Assembly (NCBI RefSeq): GCF_020889705.1
Contig: NZ_JACMYP010000031.1
Span: 1 to 49,737 of the forward strand
DNA: 49,737 nt
Origin: Bradyrhizobium altum
Lineage (GTDB): Bacteria > Pseudomonadota > Alphaproteobacteria > Rhizobiales > Xanthobacteraceae
Direction: 5' to 3'
The notes under the pieces were generated by a model that saw only the letters and a list, made by a program, of their open reading frames with translations, did no database searches and was not told the origin of the DNA. Position numbers and translations under genes: made by a program. Positions 15,913 through 24,173 of this stretch are shown one piece after another. Each line of letters starts with the position of its first letter. Position 1 is the stretch's first letter.

Positions 15913-17112
15913 ATGACCTCACGTCCCCGTAAAGCTCTGATCATCGGCGCCGGCATTGCAGGTCCGGTGGCCGCGATGTTCCTGACCCGCGCCGGCATCG
16001 AGGCCGAGCTCTATGAAGCACGGCCCTACTCCACCGGGATCGGCGGGGGTTTGCAGATCGCGCCGAACGGCATGCATGTGCTGGCGGAGCTCGGCCTCGC
16101 CGACGAACTGATCCGCAGCGGCTCGGTCGCGGAGTCCTTCGATTTCTATTCGCAGGCCGGCAAGAAGCTCGGCTCGCTCAACCAGAACATGCAGCAGCGT
16201 TTCGGCCAGCCCGCGGTGAACATGTGCCGCGCGACCCTGAACGAGACGCTGATCGACAAGGCCTGGGCCTCCAACGTCTCGGTGTTCTTCGAGAAGAAGC
16301 TGGTGAAGATCGAGGATCGCGGCGACCAGCCGGTCATCGCCTATTTCAACGACGGCACCACTGCCGAGGGCGATTTTGTGATCGGCGCCGACGGCGTGCA
16401 TTCGGCAGTGCGGCGGCACGTGATCCCGGATGGCCCGACGCCGTTCGACACCGGGCTGATCGGTTTCGGCGGCTTCGTGCCGCGCGCCATGTTCGAGCGC
16501 CTGTCGATCGGTCAGAAGGTTGAGACGACGTTCGGGCAAAGCGGCTTCTTCGGCTACGGCCTGTGCAGCCCCGATCCGGACACGGGTGCGATGTGGTGGA
16601 GCACGCAGCCCTCGCACGGCATGACCGCGGCGGCCTACCGGCTGCAGAGCCAGGACGCGATCAGGCAGCATCTGAGCGATTTCCACGCCGGCTGGCACGC
16701 CCCGATCCCCGAGATCATCGAGGCCGCCGAGAATATCGTGGTGACCGACACGCTCGACGTCGCGACGCTGCCGACCTGGTCGCGCAAGCGCACGCTCCTG
16801 ATCGGCGACGCCGCGCACGCCACCAGCCCGCATGCCGGCCAAGGCGCGTCGCTCGCGCTCGAGGATGCAATGCGGCTCGGCATGCTGATGCGCGACGGCC
16901 AGGAGCTCGGGCTTACGTTCCAGGCCTTCGAACACGAGCGGCGCCCGCGCGCCGAGAAGATCGTGGCGATCGCCCGGCGCAACGGCAACAGCAAGCGCGA
17001 GTTCGGCCCGACCGGCGCCTGGCTTCGCGATCACCTGCTGAAGCTGCTGCTGCCGGTGTCGTCCAAGGGCATGGACTTCATGTACGCCTACAACCCGCGC
17101 GCGGCGGCTTAG
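15913..17112 (+). CDS. FAD-dependent aromatic monooxygenase (UbiH/salicylate hydroxylase type)
   Basis: 399 residues of the class A flavoprotein hydroxylase fold. The dinucleotide motif GAGIAGPVAAMFLTRAG is at the N terminus, the DG motif appears as IGADGVHSAVR (about residue 155), and the second FAD motif as LLIGDAAHATSPHAGQGASL (about 295). Such enzymes hydroxylate phenolic or N-heteroaromatic acids with NAD(P)H and O2. The substrate is not deducible. The divergent MarR gene is the likely regulator. I chose ATG 15913, which has GGAG six bases upstream, over ATG 15901. A repeat follows the stop. Confidence 0.9.
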   Translation: MTSRPRKALIIGAGIAGPVAAMFLTRAGIEAELYEARPYSTGIGGGLQIAPNGMHVLAELGLADELIRSGSVAESFDFYSQAGKKLGSLNQNMQQRFGQPAVNMCRATLNETLIDKAWASNVSVFFEKKLVKIEDRGDQPVIAYFNDGTTAEGDFVIGADGVHSAVRRHVIPDGPTPFDTGLIGFGGFVPRAMFERLSIGQKVETTFGQSGFFGYGLCSPDPDTGAMWWSTQPSHGMTAAAYRLQSQDAIRQHLSDFHAGWHAPIPEIIEAAENIVVTDTLDVATLPTWSRKRTLLIGDAAHATSPHAGQGASLALEDAMRLGMLMRDGQELGLTFQAFEHERRPRAEKIVAIARRNGNSKREFGPTGAWLRDHLLKLLLPVSSKGMDFMYAYNPRAAA

Positions 17113-17120
17113 GCCCTCGC

Positions 17121-17220
17121 CGTCATCACCCGCGCATGCCGCACGCGGGTGATCCAGTATTCCAGAGACAGCAGTGCTTGAGCTGAGAGGCCGGTCTAAA
17201 CATCGAGCCGGGCGATGACA
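17121..17220. repeat. Interspersed repeat family D
   Basis: Starts CGTCATCACCCGCG, contains an internal hairpin (CACCCGCG... CGCGGGTG) followed by ATCCAGTATTCCAGAGACAG, and ends GGCGATGACA. This is a recognisable Bradyrhizobium-type intergenic element. It lies between the convergent monooxygenase and reductase-like genes. Confidence 0.7.
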
Positions 17221-17241
17221 GCGAGCGTTGTTACGAGAAAC

Positions 17242-18417
17242 TTACTTCTCGACTTCAAACGTCAGCCCGGCGTGATCGACCAGGCGCTTGATCAGCTTGT
17301 GCTGCATCGCCGCTCCCGGCGTCCAGAAACCGGCGGCGACGTCGGGCGTATCGCGCAACAGGCAGATCGCGCATTCCGAGATCATCTTCGAGGTCGAACC
17401 GTAGCCGGGGTCGCGATCACCCTTGATGCCGGCGCGGACCATGCGGCCGTCGGGCGCAACCGCGAGATAGAGCAGATCGTAGCGGCCGTTCTCGCGCTCC
17501 TCCTTCGACGGTCCCTCGCCCGGCTTCGGCGCGCTGGGCCCGGTCTTCTCCGAATTCAGCGCCATCACCCGCTTGGCGTTGGCTTCGCCCTTCTCGCCGG
17601 GACCGGTCAGAACCATCTCGTCGTAGACGAACTCCTTGCCGTAGGGAAAGCCCATCAGCATGTTGGAGCGATGGACGTTGCGCGTGTTGATCAGCGCCAT
17701 CATGAACGGCGCGGCCCATGAGTGCAGGTCGTCCTCATAGGCCGGCTTGCTGCCGCGCGGCTGCTTCGGGCCCTCGAAGCCCGGCGTCAATGCAAACGGG
17801 TTGTTGAGGATCGCAACCAGGCTCAGATCCTTGGCGACCGCATCGAAGGTGGCCTTGGCGCTCGCGGCCGTGCCGCCGGACAGCGTGCCGCGCATGTCGC
17901 GCACGCGGCCCTTGACGCGCTGCGCCGGCGCACCGAATACCCGCTTGGCTTCCTCCTGGACGAAGAAGGCGCCGAGTTCGAACGGCACCGAGTCGAAGCC
18001 GCAGGAGAACACGATGCGCGCACCGCTGGCCTTTGCGGCGGCCTCGTGCTTGTCGATCATCTGCCGCATCCAGACCGGCTCGCCGCAAAGATCAAAATAG
18101 TCGGTGCCGCTGTCCACGCAGGCCGCGATCAGCTCATTGCCGTAGAGCTGATACGGACCGACCGTCGAGATGACAGACTTGGTCTGCGCCAGCATCGCCT
18201 TCAGCGATGCGGCGTCGCTGGCATCGGCAACGATCAGCGGCGTGTCGGCGGGCGCACTGATCGCGTCACGAACCGAGGCGAGCTTGTCCTTGCTGCGCCC
18301 GGCCATTGCCCATTTCAGGCTGCCGTCCCGATAATGCGCCGCGAGATACTCGGCGACGAGCTGGCCGGTGAAGCCGGTCGCGCCATAGACGACGATGTCG
18401 AGTTTCGACGAGGACAT
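17242..18417 (-). CDS. Saccharopine dehydrogenase NADP-binding-domain protein (trans-acting enoyl reductase-like)
   Basis: 391 residues. The N-terminal Rossmann fold shows VVYGATGFTGQLVAEYLAAH (GxxGxxG) and AGRSKDKL. The body has VISTVGPYQLYGNELIAACV, GTDYFDLCGEPVWMRQMID and FSCGFDSVPFELGAFF, which are typical of the group that includes mycobacterial trans-acting enoyl reductases and eukaryotic saccharopine-dehydrogenase-like oxidoreductases. It is not a lysine-pathway enzyme. It probably reduces a lipid or other hydrophobic intermediate, but that is inference. It is the last of three same-strand genes after YdcF and DUF169, separated from DUF169 by a repeat. Confidence 0.85.
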   Translation of the reverse strand: MSSSKLDIVVYGATGFTGQLVAEYLAAHYRDGSLKWAMAGRSKDKLASVRDAISAPADTPLIVADASDAASLKAMLAQTKSVISTVGPYQLYGNELIAACVDSGTDYFDLCGEPVWMRQMIDKHEAAAKASGARIVFSCGFDSVPFELGAFFVQEEAKRVFGAPAQRVKGRVRDMRGTLSGGTAASAKATFDAVAKDLSLVAILNNPFALTPGFEGPKQPRGSKPAYEDDLHSWAAPFMMALINTRNVHRSNMLMGFPYGKEFVYDEMVLTGPGEKGEANAKRVMALNSEKTGPSAPKPGEGPSKEERENGRYDLLYLAVAPDGRMVRAGIKGDRDPGYGSTSKMISECAICLLRDTPDVAAGFWTPGAAMQHKLIKRLVDHAGLTFEVEK

Positions 18418-18452
18418 GGATCAGGCTCCCAGAGGCAAATTTGCCCCGTTTT

Positions 18453-18533
18453 GTCATTGCGAGCGAAGCGAAGCAATCCATAATCACCGCGCGGTACGAT
18501 GGATTGATTCGTCGCTTCACTCCTCGCAATGAC
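18453..18533. repeat. Interspersed repeat family C, copy 2
   Basis: Inverted arms GTCATTGCGAG (18453-18463) and CTCGCAATGAC (18523-18533), with GCGAAGCAATCCAT and GGATTGATTCGTCGCTTC inside. It matches copy 1 at 13924-14007 at both ends and differs in the middle. It fills the gap between the DUF169 stop and the reductase-like gene. Confidence 0.85.
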
Positions 18534-18544
18534 GCAGGATGCGG

Positions 18545-19330
18545 CTATTTCTTGGCATAGGACACGCCCATGCCGGCGCGGACGTCGGCCTGGATGCCAT
18601 AGGGTGCGATCGGGTAGCGCAGGCCGTTCTTGGCGAGCTGCTTCATCCCCGCAATCGCCTTTACCAGATAGGCCGGCGGCAGCGCCATCAGCATCTCCTC
18701 GTCGTGCACGCCGCCATAGCGGCGCTCGGCGAAGCACGGCAGCGACAGGCTCGGCTCGCCGGTCTTCAGCGCCCGGCCCCACGAGTCCGCGCACGCGGTT
18801 TCGCCGACCACGCCCCACTCGAACTTCTTGTAGCCGGTGTACTGCAGCCCGTTGATCAGGATGATCATCTGTCCCGGCGTCGCATAGACGAGGCAGATGT
18901 CGGGCGGATTGAGGCGTCCGCTGGTCAGCGGGCTCACAGCCATCGCCTGATATTGGCCGTAAGGCACCACGTCGAGCGCCTCCTGGCGCTTGCGTGCGTC
19001 TTCTGCCGTGCCGTGCCAGACGCCGACATAGTTCTCGCCGGCAAGCCACTTCTCGTCCTGCGGCGCGAGCCCGATCACCGCGCGGCATTGCGCGCCGACC
19101 AGGTCATCGCTGGTGATGCCGACGGTCCAGCCGAGCCGCGAGGCCATGCTGACGATCTGGTCCGTGGTGTGGACCGCCGACGGCCGGCGGATCTTCGGGA
19201 TCGCCTCCATCTCCTCGACCCGCGCGAACATCTTGATGCCGATGACCGTGGTCTTCAGCCGCAGCAGGTTGTTCAGGTCGGCCACGATTGCGGAGAGGTC
19301 GAACTGTTCCGGCGGTGTCTGCTGTTGCAT
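18545..19330 (-). CDS. DUF169 domain protein
   Basis: 261 residues, no signal peptide. The sequence LSAIVADLNNLLRLKTTVIG followed by IGIKMF, then CRAVIGLAP, VPYGQYQAMAVSPL and PDICLVYATPGQMIILINGL, matches DUF169, a widespread cytosolic family of unknown function that often carries conserved cysteines (here C-R-A-V, ADSW-flanking C and LPCFAERR). The ATG at 19330 has GGGAG eight bases upstream; the in-frame extension to 19495 runs into the YdcF gene and is rejected. It lies downstream of YdcF on the same strand. No reaction can be assigned. Confidence 0.85.
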   Translation of the reverse strand: MQQQTPPEQFDLSAIVADLNNLLRLKTTVIGIKMFARVEEMEAIPKIRRPSAVHTTDQIVSMASRLGWTVGITSDDLVGAQCRAVIGLAPQDEKWLAGENYVGVWHGTAEDARKRQEALDVVPYGQYQAMAVSPLTSGRLNPPDICLVYATPGQMIILINGLQYTGYKKFEWGVVGETACADSWGRALKTGEPSLSLPCFAERRYGGVHDEEMLMALPPAYLVKAIAGMKQLAKNGLRYPIAPYGIQADVRAGMGVSYAKK

Positions 19331-19422
19331 GGCGAAAACTCCCGTGATCGGCGGCTTGGCGCCGCCTGTTGATTTGATGTTAGCCGGATTGGCGGAGGGA
19401 AGCGACATGCTCGTGGTGCGGC

Positions 19423-20217
19423 TCAACGTGCGGCCGGTCCCGGCAGCAAATCGTCGGTCTTGCCCGCCAGATGGTAGGCAACCAGCCCGATCCACTCCCG
19501 TGTGCCGAGATCGGTGCGCGACAGGCCGTCGATCGCAAGCGTCGCGAAACTCACGACATTGCCGACCCGCCAGTCGACCGGATAGGCCTCGACATTGAAT
19601 CCCGCCTTGCGAAACAGCCCGACCGACCGCGGCATGTGATAGGCCGACGTCACGAGCAGCCAGCGCTCACCAGGCTTGGGATCAACCAGCGCCTTGGAGA
19701 ACTCGGCGTTCTCCACCGTGTTGCGCGAGCGGCGCTCGATGGTCAATCGCGATTTGGCAATGCCGAGGCTCTCGAACATCTCGGCGGCGTAGTCGGCTTC
19801 GCGCGCGTCGTTCGAGATCAGGTTCGCGCTGCCGCCGGTGAACACGAGGCGCGCGTTCGGATATCTGCGCGCGAGCGCCGCCGCCGCGATGACACGATCC
19901 GCCGCAGTGCGCACCACCGGCGTGCCATGCGCAACCGACAGATCGGCATCGATCGAGCCGCCGAGCACGATGATGCCGTCGGGCGCGCCGCGCGAAGCGT
20001 CCCATGGCGGGAAGCGCTGCTCCAGGACGGAGATCAGGACATTGCCGAGTGGCGAGAAGCTGCAGATCGCGAGCAGCAGCGCTGACGCCACCATCAACCT
20101 GCGGCCGAGCCGGGCAAACCGTGTCAGCAGCAGAACGGCGCCGATCCCGCCGATCCCGATCAGGAAATTGATCGGCAGCAGTATGATGCCGAGCGTCTTG
20201 GAGAGCACAAAAAACAA
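19423..20217 (-). CDS. YdcF/ElyC-family DUF218 membrane protein
   Basis: 264 residues. Two N-terminal membrane helices (about 3-30 and 38-60) precede the periplasmic DUF218 domain, which shows DGIIVLGGSIDADL, AADRVIAAAALARRYPNARL, FTGGSANL, ESLGIAKSRLTIERRSRNTVENA and LLVTSAYHMPRSVGLFRKAG. This is the ElyC/SanA/YdcF arrangement linked in other bacteria to envelope integrity and undecaprenyl-phosphate metabolism. The start is TTG at 20217, with AGAGG six bases upstream; there is no nearby ATG. Divergent from the acetamidase gene by 66 bases. The exact role is unknown. Confidence 0.9.
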   Translation of the reverse strand: MFFVLSKTLGIILLPINFLIGIGGIGAVLLLTRFARLGRRLMVASALLLAICSFSPLGNVLISVLEQRFPPWDASRGAPDGIIVLGGSIDADLSVAHGTPVVRTAADRVIAAAALARRYPNARLVFTGGSANLISNDAREADYAAEMFESLGIAKSRLTIERRSRNTVENAEFSKALVDPKPGERWLLVTSAYHMPRSVGLFRKAGFNVEAYPVDWRVGNVVSFATLAIDGLSRTDLGTREWIGLVAYHLAGKTDDLLPGPAAR

Positions 20218-20283
20218 GGGAAGCCTCTGCGAAGTTCTGCTACAGCGTCATACGCTGCCCGAAGTGCAATCAAAAGCCGTCAC

Positions 20284-21225
20284 ATGACCCATCATCATCT
20301 GAAATCCAGTCCCGAAACCTGCCATTGGGGCTTCTTCGAAGCAAAGCTGAAACCGGTCCTGACCATCGCGAGCGGAGACGAGGTCACGATCGAGACCGTC
20401 AGCGGTGGCCCCGACGTGGTGCCGGACCGCGGCAAGTTTTATGTGCCGCCGGAGCTCGACGACATTCATGCGAAGTGCGAGCGGATGGTGCCCGGGCACA
20501 TCCTGACCGGCCCGATCGCCGTGAGCGGCGCCGAGCCCGGCGACGTGCTCGAGGTCGATATTCTCGACGTCCAGCTCCGCCAGGACTGGGGCTACAATCT
20601 GATCAAGCCGCTGTCCGGCACCCTGCCCGACGACTTCCACGAGACCCGCATCCTCAACATCCCGCTCGATCGCGCGCGCATGGTCGGCCGCATGCCGTGG
20701 GGGCTCGACCTGCCGCTGAAACCGTTCTTCGGCGTGATGGGCGTGTCGCCGCCACCGGCCTGGGGCCGCATCTCCTCGCTGATCCCGCGCGCGATGGGCG
20801 GCAATCTCGACAACAAGGAGCTCGGGCCCGGCGCCAAGCTGTATCTGCCGGTGTTCGTATCGGGCGCGCTGTTCTCCTGCGGCGACGGCCATGGCGTGCA
20901 GGGCGACGGTGAGGTCTGCGTCACCGCGATCGAGACCGCGCTCACCGGCCGCTTCCGCCTGACCCTGCGCAAGGACCTCACGCTCGCCTATCCGCGCGCC
21001 GAAACCGCTGACCATTACATGACCATGGCGATGGATCCCGATCTCGACCAGTGCGTGGTGCGGGCGCTGCGCGACATGATCGTGCTGCTCGGCGAGAAGC
21101 ACAATCTGTCGCGCGAGGACGCCTACACGCTGTGTAGCCTGGCCGCCGACCTGCGCGTGACGCAGACGGTCAACGGCTCCAAGGGCATTCACTGCATGAT
21201 CGCCAAATCGGTGGTTCACGGCTGA
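20284..21225 (+). CDS. Acetamidase/formamidase family protein
   Basis: 313 residues of the FmdA/AmdA family, cytosolic amidohydrolases that release ammonia from short amides. Visible family stretches are the N-terminal CHWGFFEAKLKPVLTIASGD, GHILTGPIAVSGAEPGDVLE, the Asp/His-rich LYLPVFVSGALFSCGDGHGV with QGDGEVCVTAIE, and the C-terminal LSREDAYTLCSLAADLRVTQ followed by VNGSKGIHCMI. The substrate could be formamide, acetamide or another amide. It has a clean ATG and a short gap to the acyl-CoA synthetase, so the two may be cotranscribed. Confidence 0.9.
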   Translation: MTHHHLKSSPETCHWGFFEAKLKPVLTIASGDEVTIETVSGGPDVVPDRGKFYVPPELDDIHAKCERMVPGHILTGPIAVSGAEPGDVLEVDILDVQLRQDWGYNLIKPLSGTLPDDFHETRILNIPLDRARMVGRMPWGLDLPLKPFFGVMGVSPPPAWGRISSLIPRAMGGNLDNKELGPGAKLYLPVFVSGALFSCGDGHGVQGDGEVCVTAIETALTGRFRLTLRKDLTLAYPRAETADHYMTMAMDPDLDQCVVRALRDMIVLLGEKHNLSREDAYTLCSLAADLRVTQTVNGSKGIHCMIAKSVVHG

Positions 21226-21312
21226 CCGCCGGTCGATAAGCCGCACTTGTGTTCCGCAAGTGCGGCTCGATACAATCCCCCTCCCAACGAACAAAAATGG
21301 ACGGGGACGGAT

Positions 21313-23139
21313 ATGCTGAAGGACAGGCTTTCGCCGGCCGACGAGGCTACGCGCGACAAGGAGATGCAGGAGACGCTCGCCGCCTGCCCGCGCATCCTCG
21401 ATCTCATTGCCCGCGGCCCGCAGGGCGCGCCGGACGCCGAAGCCGCGATCTATCTGCGTTCGCCGCTCGATCCCAACCCGGTCGTGATCTCGAACGATCA
21501 TCTGATGGGCTGCATCAAGGCGGCCGAAAGCTATTTCCGCAGCCAGGGCATCGGCAAGGACGATGCGGTCGCCGTCCTGCTCCCGGCGTGTCCCGCGACC
21601 GTGGTCGCGATCTTCGGCGCAGCCGCCTGTGGCGTCGCCGAGCCGCTCAATTTGCTGTTCACACGCGAGGCGATCGTAGCCCAGCTCAACGCCATCAAGG
21701 CAAAACTGTTGCTGACGCCGCCACCGGGCATGCCGGGCGGGCTCTACGAGCGGGTCGAAGGGTTACAGCGCGAGGTGCCGTCGCTGCGGCACATCGTGAT
21801 CGTGCCGCTCGACGGCAGCATTGCGTTCGACGGCGAGGTGCTGCGGCCTGATCCCGCGTGGCGCGACGACTACGGCAAGTCGAAGGACACGAGCGAGGCA
21901 GACCGTGTCGCGGTGATGCTGCCGACCGGCGGCACAACGGGTCATCCCAAGGTGGCGCGGCTCACCAACCGCGCGATGGTCGCCTCCACCGTGTCCTCGC
22001 GCATGGCGCTCGACTTCCATCGCGGCGAGCGCGCGATGATCACGATGCCGCTGTTTCATGTCGGAGGCCTGTTCTGCACGACGGCCAATTGCCTTTCCGC
22101 CGGCACGACGATTTTCATCCCCGGCCCGGCCGGCGCACGCGATCCGTCGCTGATCACGCATTTCTGGAAGATCGTCGAGAAATACCGGGTCAACATCTCC
22201 GGCAACGTGCCGACCACGCTCGGGGCGCTGGCCGACATCCCGGTCGCGGACAGCGACATCTCGACCCTGCGCGTCACCGCCACCGGCGCCTCGATCTGCC
22301 CGCCGGAAATCGAACGGCGTTATCTTGCGACCTGGGGCGGTGCCTGCATCCAGCAGCTCTACGGCATGACCGAGCTCGCCGGCGCCATCACCCACGACGT
22401 GCACGGCGTCAAGCCGCGCGCCGAGAGCGTCGGCACCCGCAATCCGCTGGTCGAGCTCGCGATCCTCGACGGCGGCAAGCTGCACACCGGGCCGTGGCCC
22501 TCGCCGGTCGGTGAGCTCCTGACCAGGGGCCCGCAGGTGTTCGCCGGTTACGTCGACAAGAAGCAGACCGAAGAGGCGTTCCGCGACGGTTGGCTGCGCA
22601 CCGGCGACATCTGCCGGATCGACGCCGACGGCTTCGTCTACATCCTGGGCCGCGCCAAGGACGTCATCATCCGCGGCGGCCATAACATCGACCCGCGGGC
22701 GATCGAGGATGCCGCGCTGGCGTTTCCGGGCGTGGCGCTGGCCGCGGCCGTCGGGCGTCCCGACACCTATGCCGGCGAAGTGCCGATGCTGTTCGTCTCG
22801 GCGCAGCCCGGCGCCCATATCGATCCGAACGCGCTCGCTGCTTTCGTGCAGGACAACATCCTGGAGCCGCCGGCACGGCCGCGGGTGGTGTCGGTGATTG
22901 CGGAGATGCCGGTCACGCCGGTCGGCAAAATCTTCAAGCCGAAGCTGCGCGAGATCGCCGCCGGCGAGGCCGCCCGCGAGCTGCTCACACGGGAAGGCTT
23001 GTCCGGCGAGGTCAGTGTCGATGCCATCACTGACCCGTCCCGCGGGCTGTACCTGAGCGTGAGCGCGCCTGCGGACAAGGCCGAAACAGCCGAGCGGCTT
23101 CTCAAGAAGTTCCCGGTCAAGGTCGAGTTACGATCCTAG
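21313..23139 (+). CDS. AMP-dependent acyl-CoA synthetase
   Basis: 608 residues of the ANL superfamily; activates a carboxylic acid to an acyl-adenylate and then to acyl-CoA. The phosphate loop is LPTGGTTGHPK (203-213), in which Gly replaces the usual Ser of TSGTTG. Other core motifs are QQLYGMTELAG (about 355), DGWLRTGDIC (about 430), the hinge-region LGRAKDVIIRGGHNIDP and the catalytic-lysine segment TPVGKIFKPKLRE (about 537). The C terminus has a small extra domain (SRGLYLSVSAPADKAETAER). The in-frame sequence upstream of ATG 21313 is discarded. Chain length and substrate class are not clear. Confidence 0.9.
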   Translation: MLKDRLSPADEATRDKEMQETLAACPRILDLIARGPQGAPDAEAAIYLRSPLDPNPVVISNDHLMGCIKAAESYFRSQGIGKDDAVAVLLPACPATVVAIFGAAACGVAEPLNLLFTREAIVAQLNAIKAKLLLTPPPGMPGGLYERVEGLQREVPSLRHIVIVPLDGSIAFDGEVLRPDPAWRDDYGKSKDTSEADRVAVMLPTGGTTGHPKVARLTNRAMVASTVSSRMALDFHRGERAMITMPLFHVGGLFCTTANCLSAGTTIFIPGPAGARDPSLITHFWKIVEKYRVNISGNVPTTLGALADIPVADSDISTLRVTATGASICPPEIERRYLATWGGACIQQLYGMTELAGAITHDVHGVKPRAESVGTRNPLVELAILDGGKLHTGPWPSPVGELLTRGPQVFAGYVDKKQTEEAFRDGWLRTGDICRIDADGFVYILGRAKDVIIRGGHNIDPRAIEDAALAFPGVALAAAVGRPDTYAGEVPMLFVSAQPGAHIDPNALAAFVQDNILEPPARPRVVSVIAEMPVTPVGKIFKPKLREIAAGEAARELLTREGLSGEVSVDAITDPSRGLYLSVSAPADKAETAERLLKKFPVKVELRS

Positions 23140-23234
23140 CACTTTCATTTGTCTAGCTAATTTGACAGCAGCGGCGCGCTGGAACCAGCTTCCGGCGCGC
23201 GCGGGTGCGCGCATACGCTTTCGCAGTTGACGGC

Positions 23235-23273
23235 TTGACGGACCGCCACATTCCTAAATAGACTCTAAATAGA
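23235..23273 (+). promoter_or_regulatory. Promoter with tandem 9-base repeats and a GANTC site
   Basis: TTGACG at 23235-23240 can serve as -35, with TAGACT (23259-23264) as -10 at 18 bases. The nonamer CTAAATAGA occurs twice in tandem (23254-23262 and 23265-23273), an 11-base period of about one helical turn. Between them GACTC (23261-23265) is a GANTC methylation target. The layout fits a repressor site over the promoter of the small gene downstream. Confidence 0.5.
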
Positions 23274-23312
23274 TACTTTTCAGTGCAAGCGTTCAGGGTT
23301 AAGCGTTTTCTC

Positions 23313-23513
23313 ATGGCTACAGAAAAGGCCGAAACCGACCGCGTCCCGGTCACGCTGGCGCTCTCGACCATTGGTTACCTCGAGAAGCTGGTGAGACAGG
23401 GCACCCACGGCACGAGCGTCCCGGGCGTCGCACGGACATTGATCGAGGAAGGCATTCGGCTCGCCATCAAGGACGGGTTGCTTGCAATCCGCGACAACGG
23501 ACGCACGCCCTGA
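23313..23513 (+). CDS. Small ribbon-helix-helix-like protein
   Basis: 66 residues. After a polar start the sequence VPVTLALSTIGYLEKLVRQG, then THGTSVPGVARTLIEEGIRL, has the strand-helix-turn-helix pattern of ribbon-helix-helix DNA-binding proteins (CopG/MetJ/Arc type), with a TS-containing turn before the second helix. I do not recognise a specific family. ATG 23313 is preferred; GTG 23283 would start only ten bases after the promoter repeats. There is no toxin gene beside it, so a simple autoregulator is more likely than an antitoxin. A 49-base palindromic repeat begins directly after its TGA. Confidence 0.65.
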   Translation: MATEKAETDRVPVTLALSTIGYLEKLVRQGTHGTSVPGVARTLIEEGIRLAIKDGLLAIRDNGRTP

Positions 23514-23562
23514 GAGCATGATCCGGAAAAGTGGAAGCCGGTTTTCCGAAAAGATCATGCTC
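23514..23562. repeat. 49-base palindromic repeat family B, copy 1
   Basis: Outer arms GAGCATGATC and GATCATGCTC, inner arms CGGAAAA and TTTTCCG. It abuts the TGA of the small RHH-like gene. The second copy at 34303-34351 has identical arms and the same length. Common in Rhizobiales genomes; may act as a 3' mRNA structure. Confidence 0.9.
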
Positions 23563-23620
23563 AAGAACTAAGGGAGCGTGTGCCGGCGCGGCGGTTCAAC
23601 ACAGAACGTGGAACCGTCAG

Positions 23621-24100
23621 ATGATTGCCATCGAACCGACTCTTCAACCGACCTGGACGCCGGAGCGCGTCGACCAACTCAAGATCTACTTTGAAGCCGG
23701 CCTCTCCTGCCGCGACATCGCCGTCAATATCGGCGTCAGCCGCAATGCGGTGATCGGCAAGCTGTCGCGGCTGAACCTGACGCGCACGACGCCGGACGAA
23801 CGCCGGGCCAGGCGAAAGAAATCCACCACGCACGCCGCGCAACGGGCGACCGCGAAGCAGCAGCTCCGGTTGCTTCGGGCGGTCTACGAACAAGAGCCCG
23901 ACGATGCGCCGATCGGCAGCGCCAACAACTGCTCGCTATTCGAGCTGAGCGAGCAACGTTGCCGCTGGCCGATCAGCACGCCGGGCGCCGATGATTTCTG
24001 CTTTTGCGGCAACACGCCGCTCGGCGGCATGCCTTATTGCTCAGGGCATTACCGCCTCGCTTATCAGGCGGGATCACGCCAGCGCGCGGTCCGCAGGTAG
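23621..24100 (+). CDS. GcrA-family cell cycle regulator (paralogue)
   Basis: 159 residues. The N-terminal DNA-binding domain is clear: TWTPERVDQLKIYFEAGLSC then RDIAVNIGVSRNAVIGKLSR (about 10-55), the GcrA helix-turn-helix. A basic linker (ERRARRKK) follows, and the C-terminal sigma-70-binding domain shows CSLFELSEQRCRWPI and CFCGNTPLGGMPYCSGHYRL with its Cys/His pattern. GcrA binds sigma-70 and activates promoters with methylated GANTC. The family's main member is usually WTDERVE with an AAELG helix; the divergence here suggests a paralogue rather than the housekeeping copy. ATG 23621 has only a weak GGAACC upstream. It converges on the SDR gene. Confidence 0.88.
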   Translation: MIAIEPTLQPTWTPERVDQLKIYFEAGLSCRDIAVNIGVSRNAVIGKLSRLNLTRTTPDERRARRKKSTTHAAQRATAKQQLRLLRAVYEQEPDDAPIGSANNCSLFELSEQRCRWPISTPGADDFCFCGNTPLGGMPYCSGHYRLAYQAGSRQRAVRR

Positions 24101-24138
24101 CGTTTCGCGCGACGCACACCGCGTCAAAACGGGAAGCA

Positions 24139-24168
24139 GGTCCGGTTCTGATCCATCAGAACCGGACC
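24139..24168. terminator. Perfect 30-base palindrome between convergent genes
   Basis: Arms GGTCCGGTTCTGAT (24139-24152) and ATCAGAACCGGACC (24155-24168) around CC. It lies six bases from the SDR stop and 38 bases from the gcrA-like stop, so it may terminate both, though neither strand has a T-run after it. It could instead be a repeat element. Confidence 0.5.
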
Positions 24169-24173
24169 GCTGA

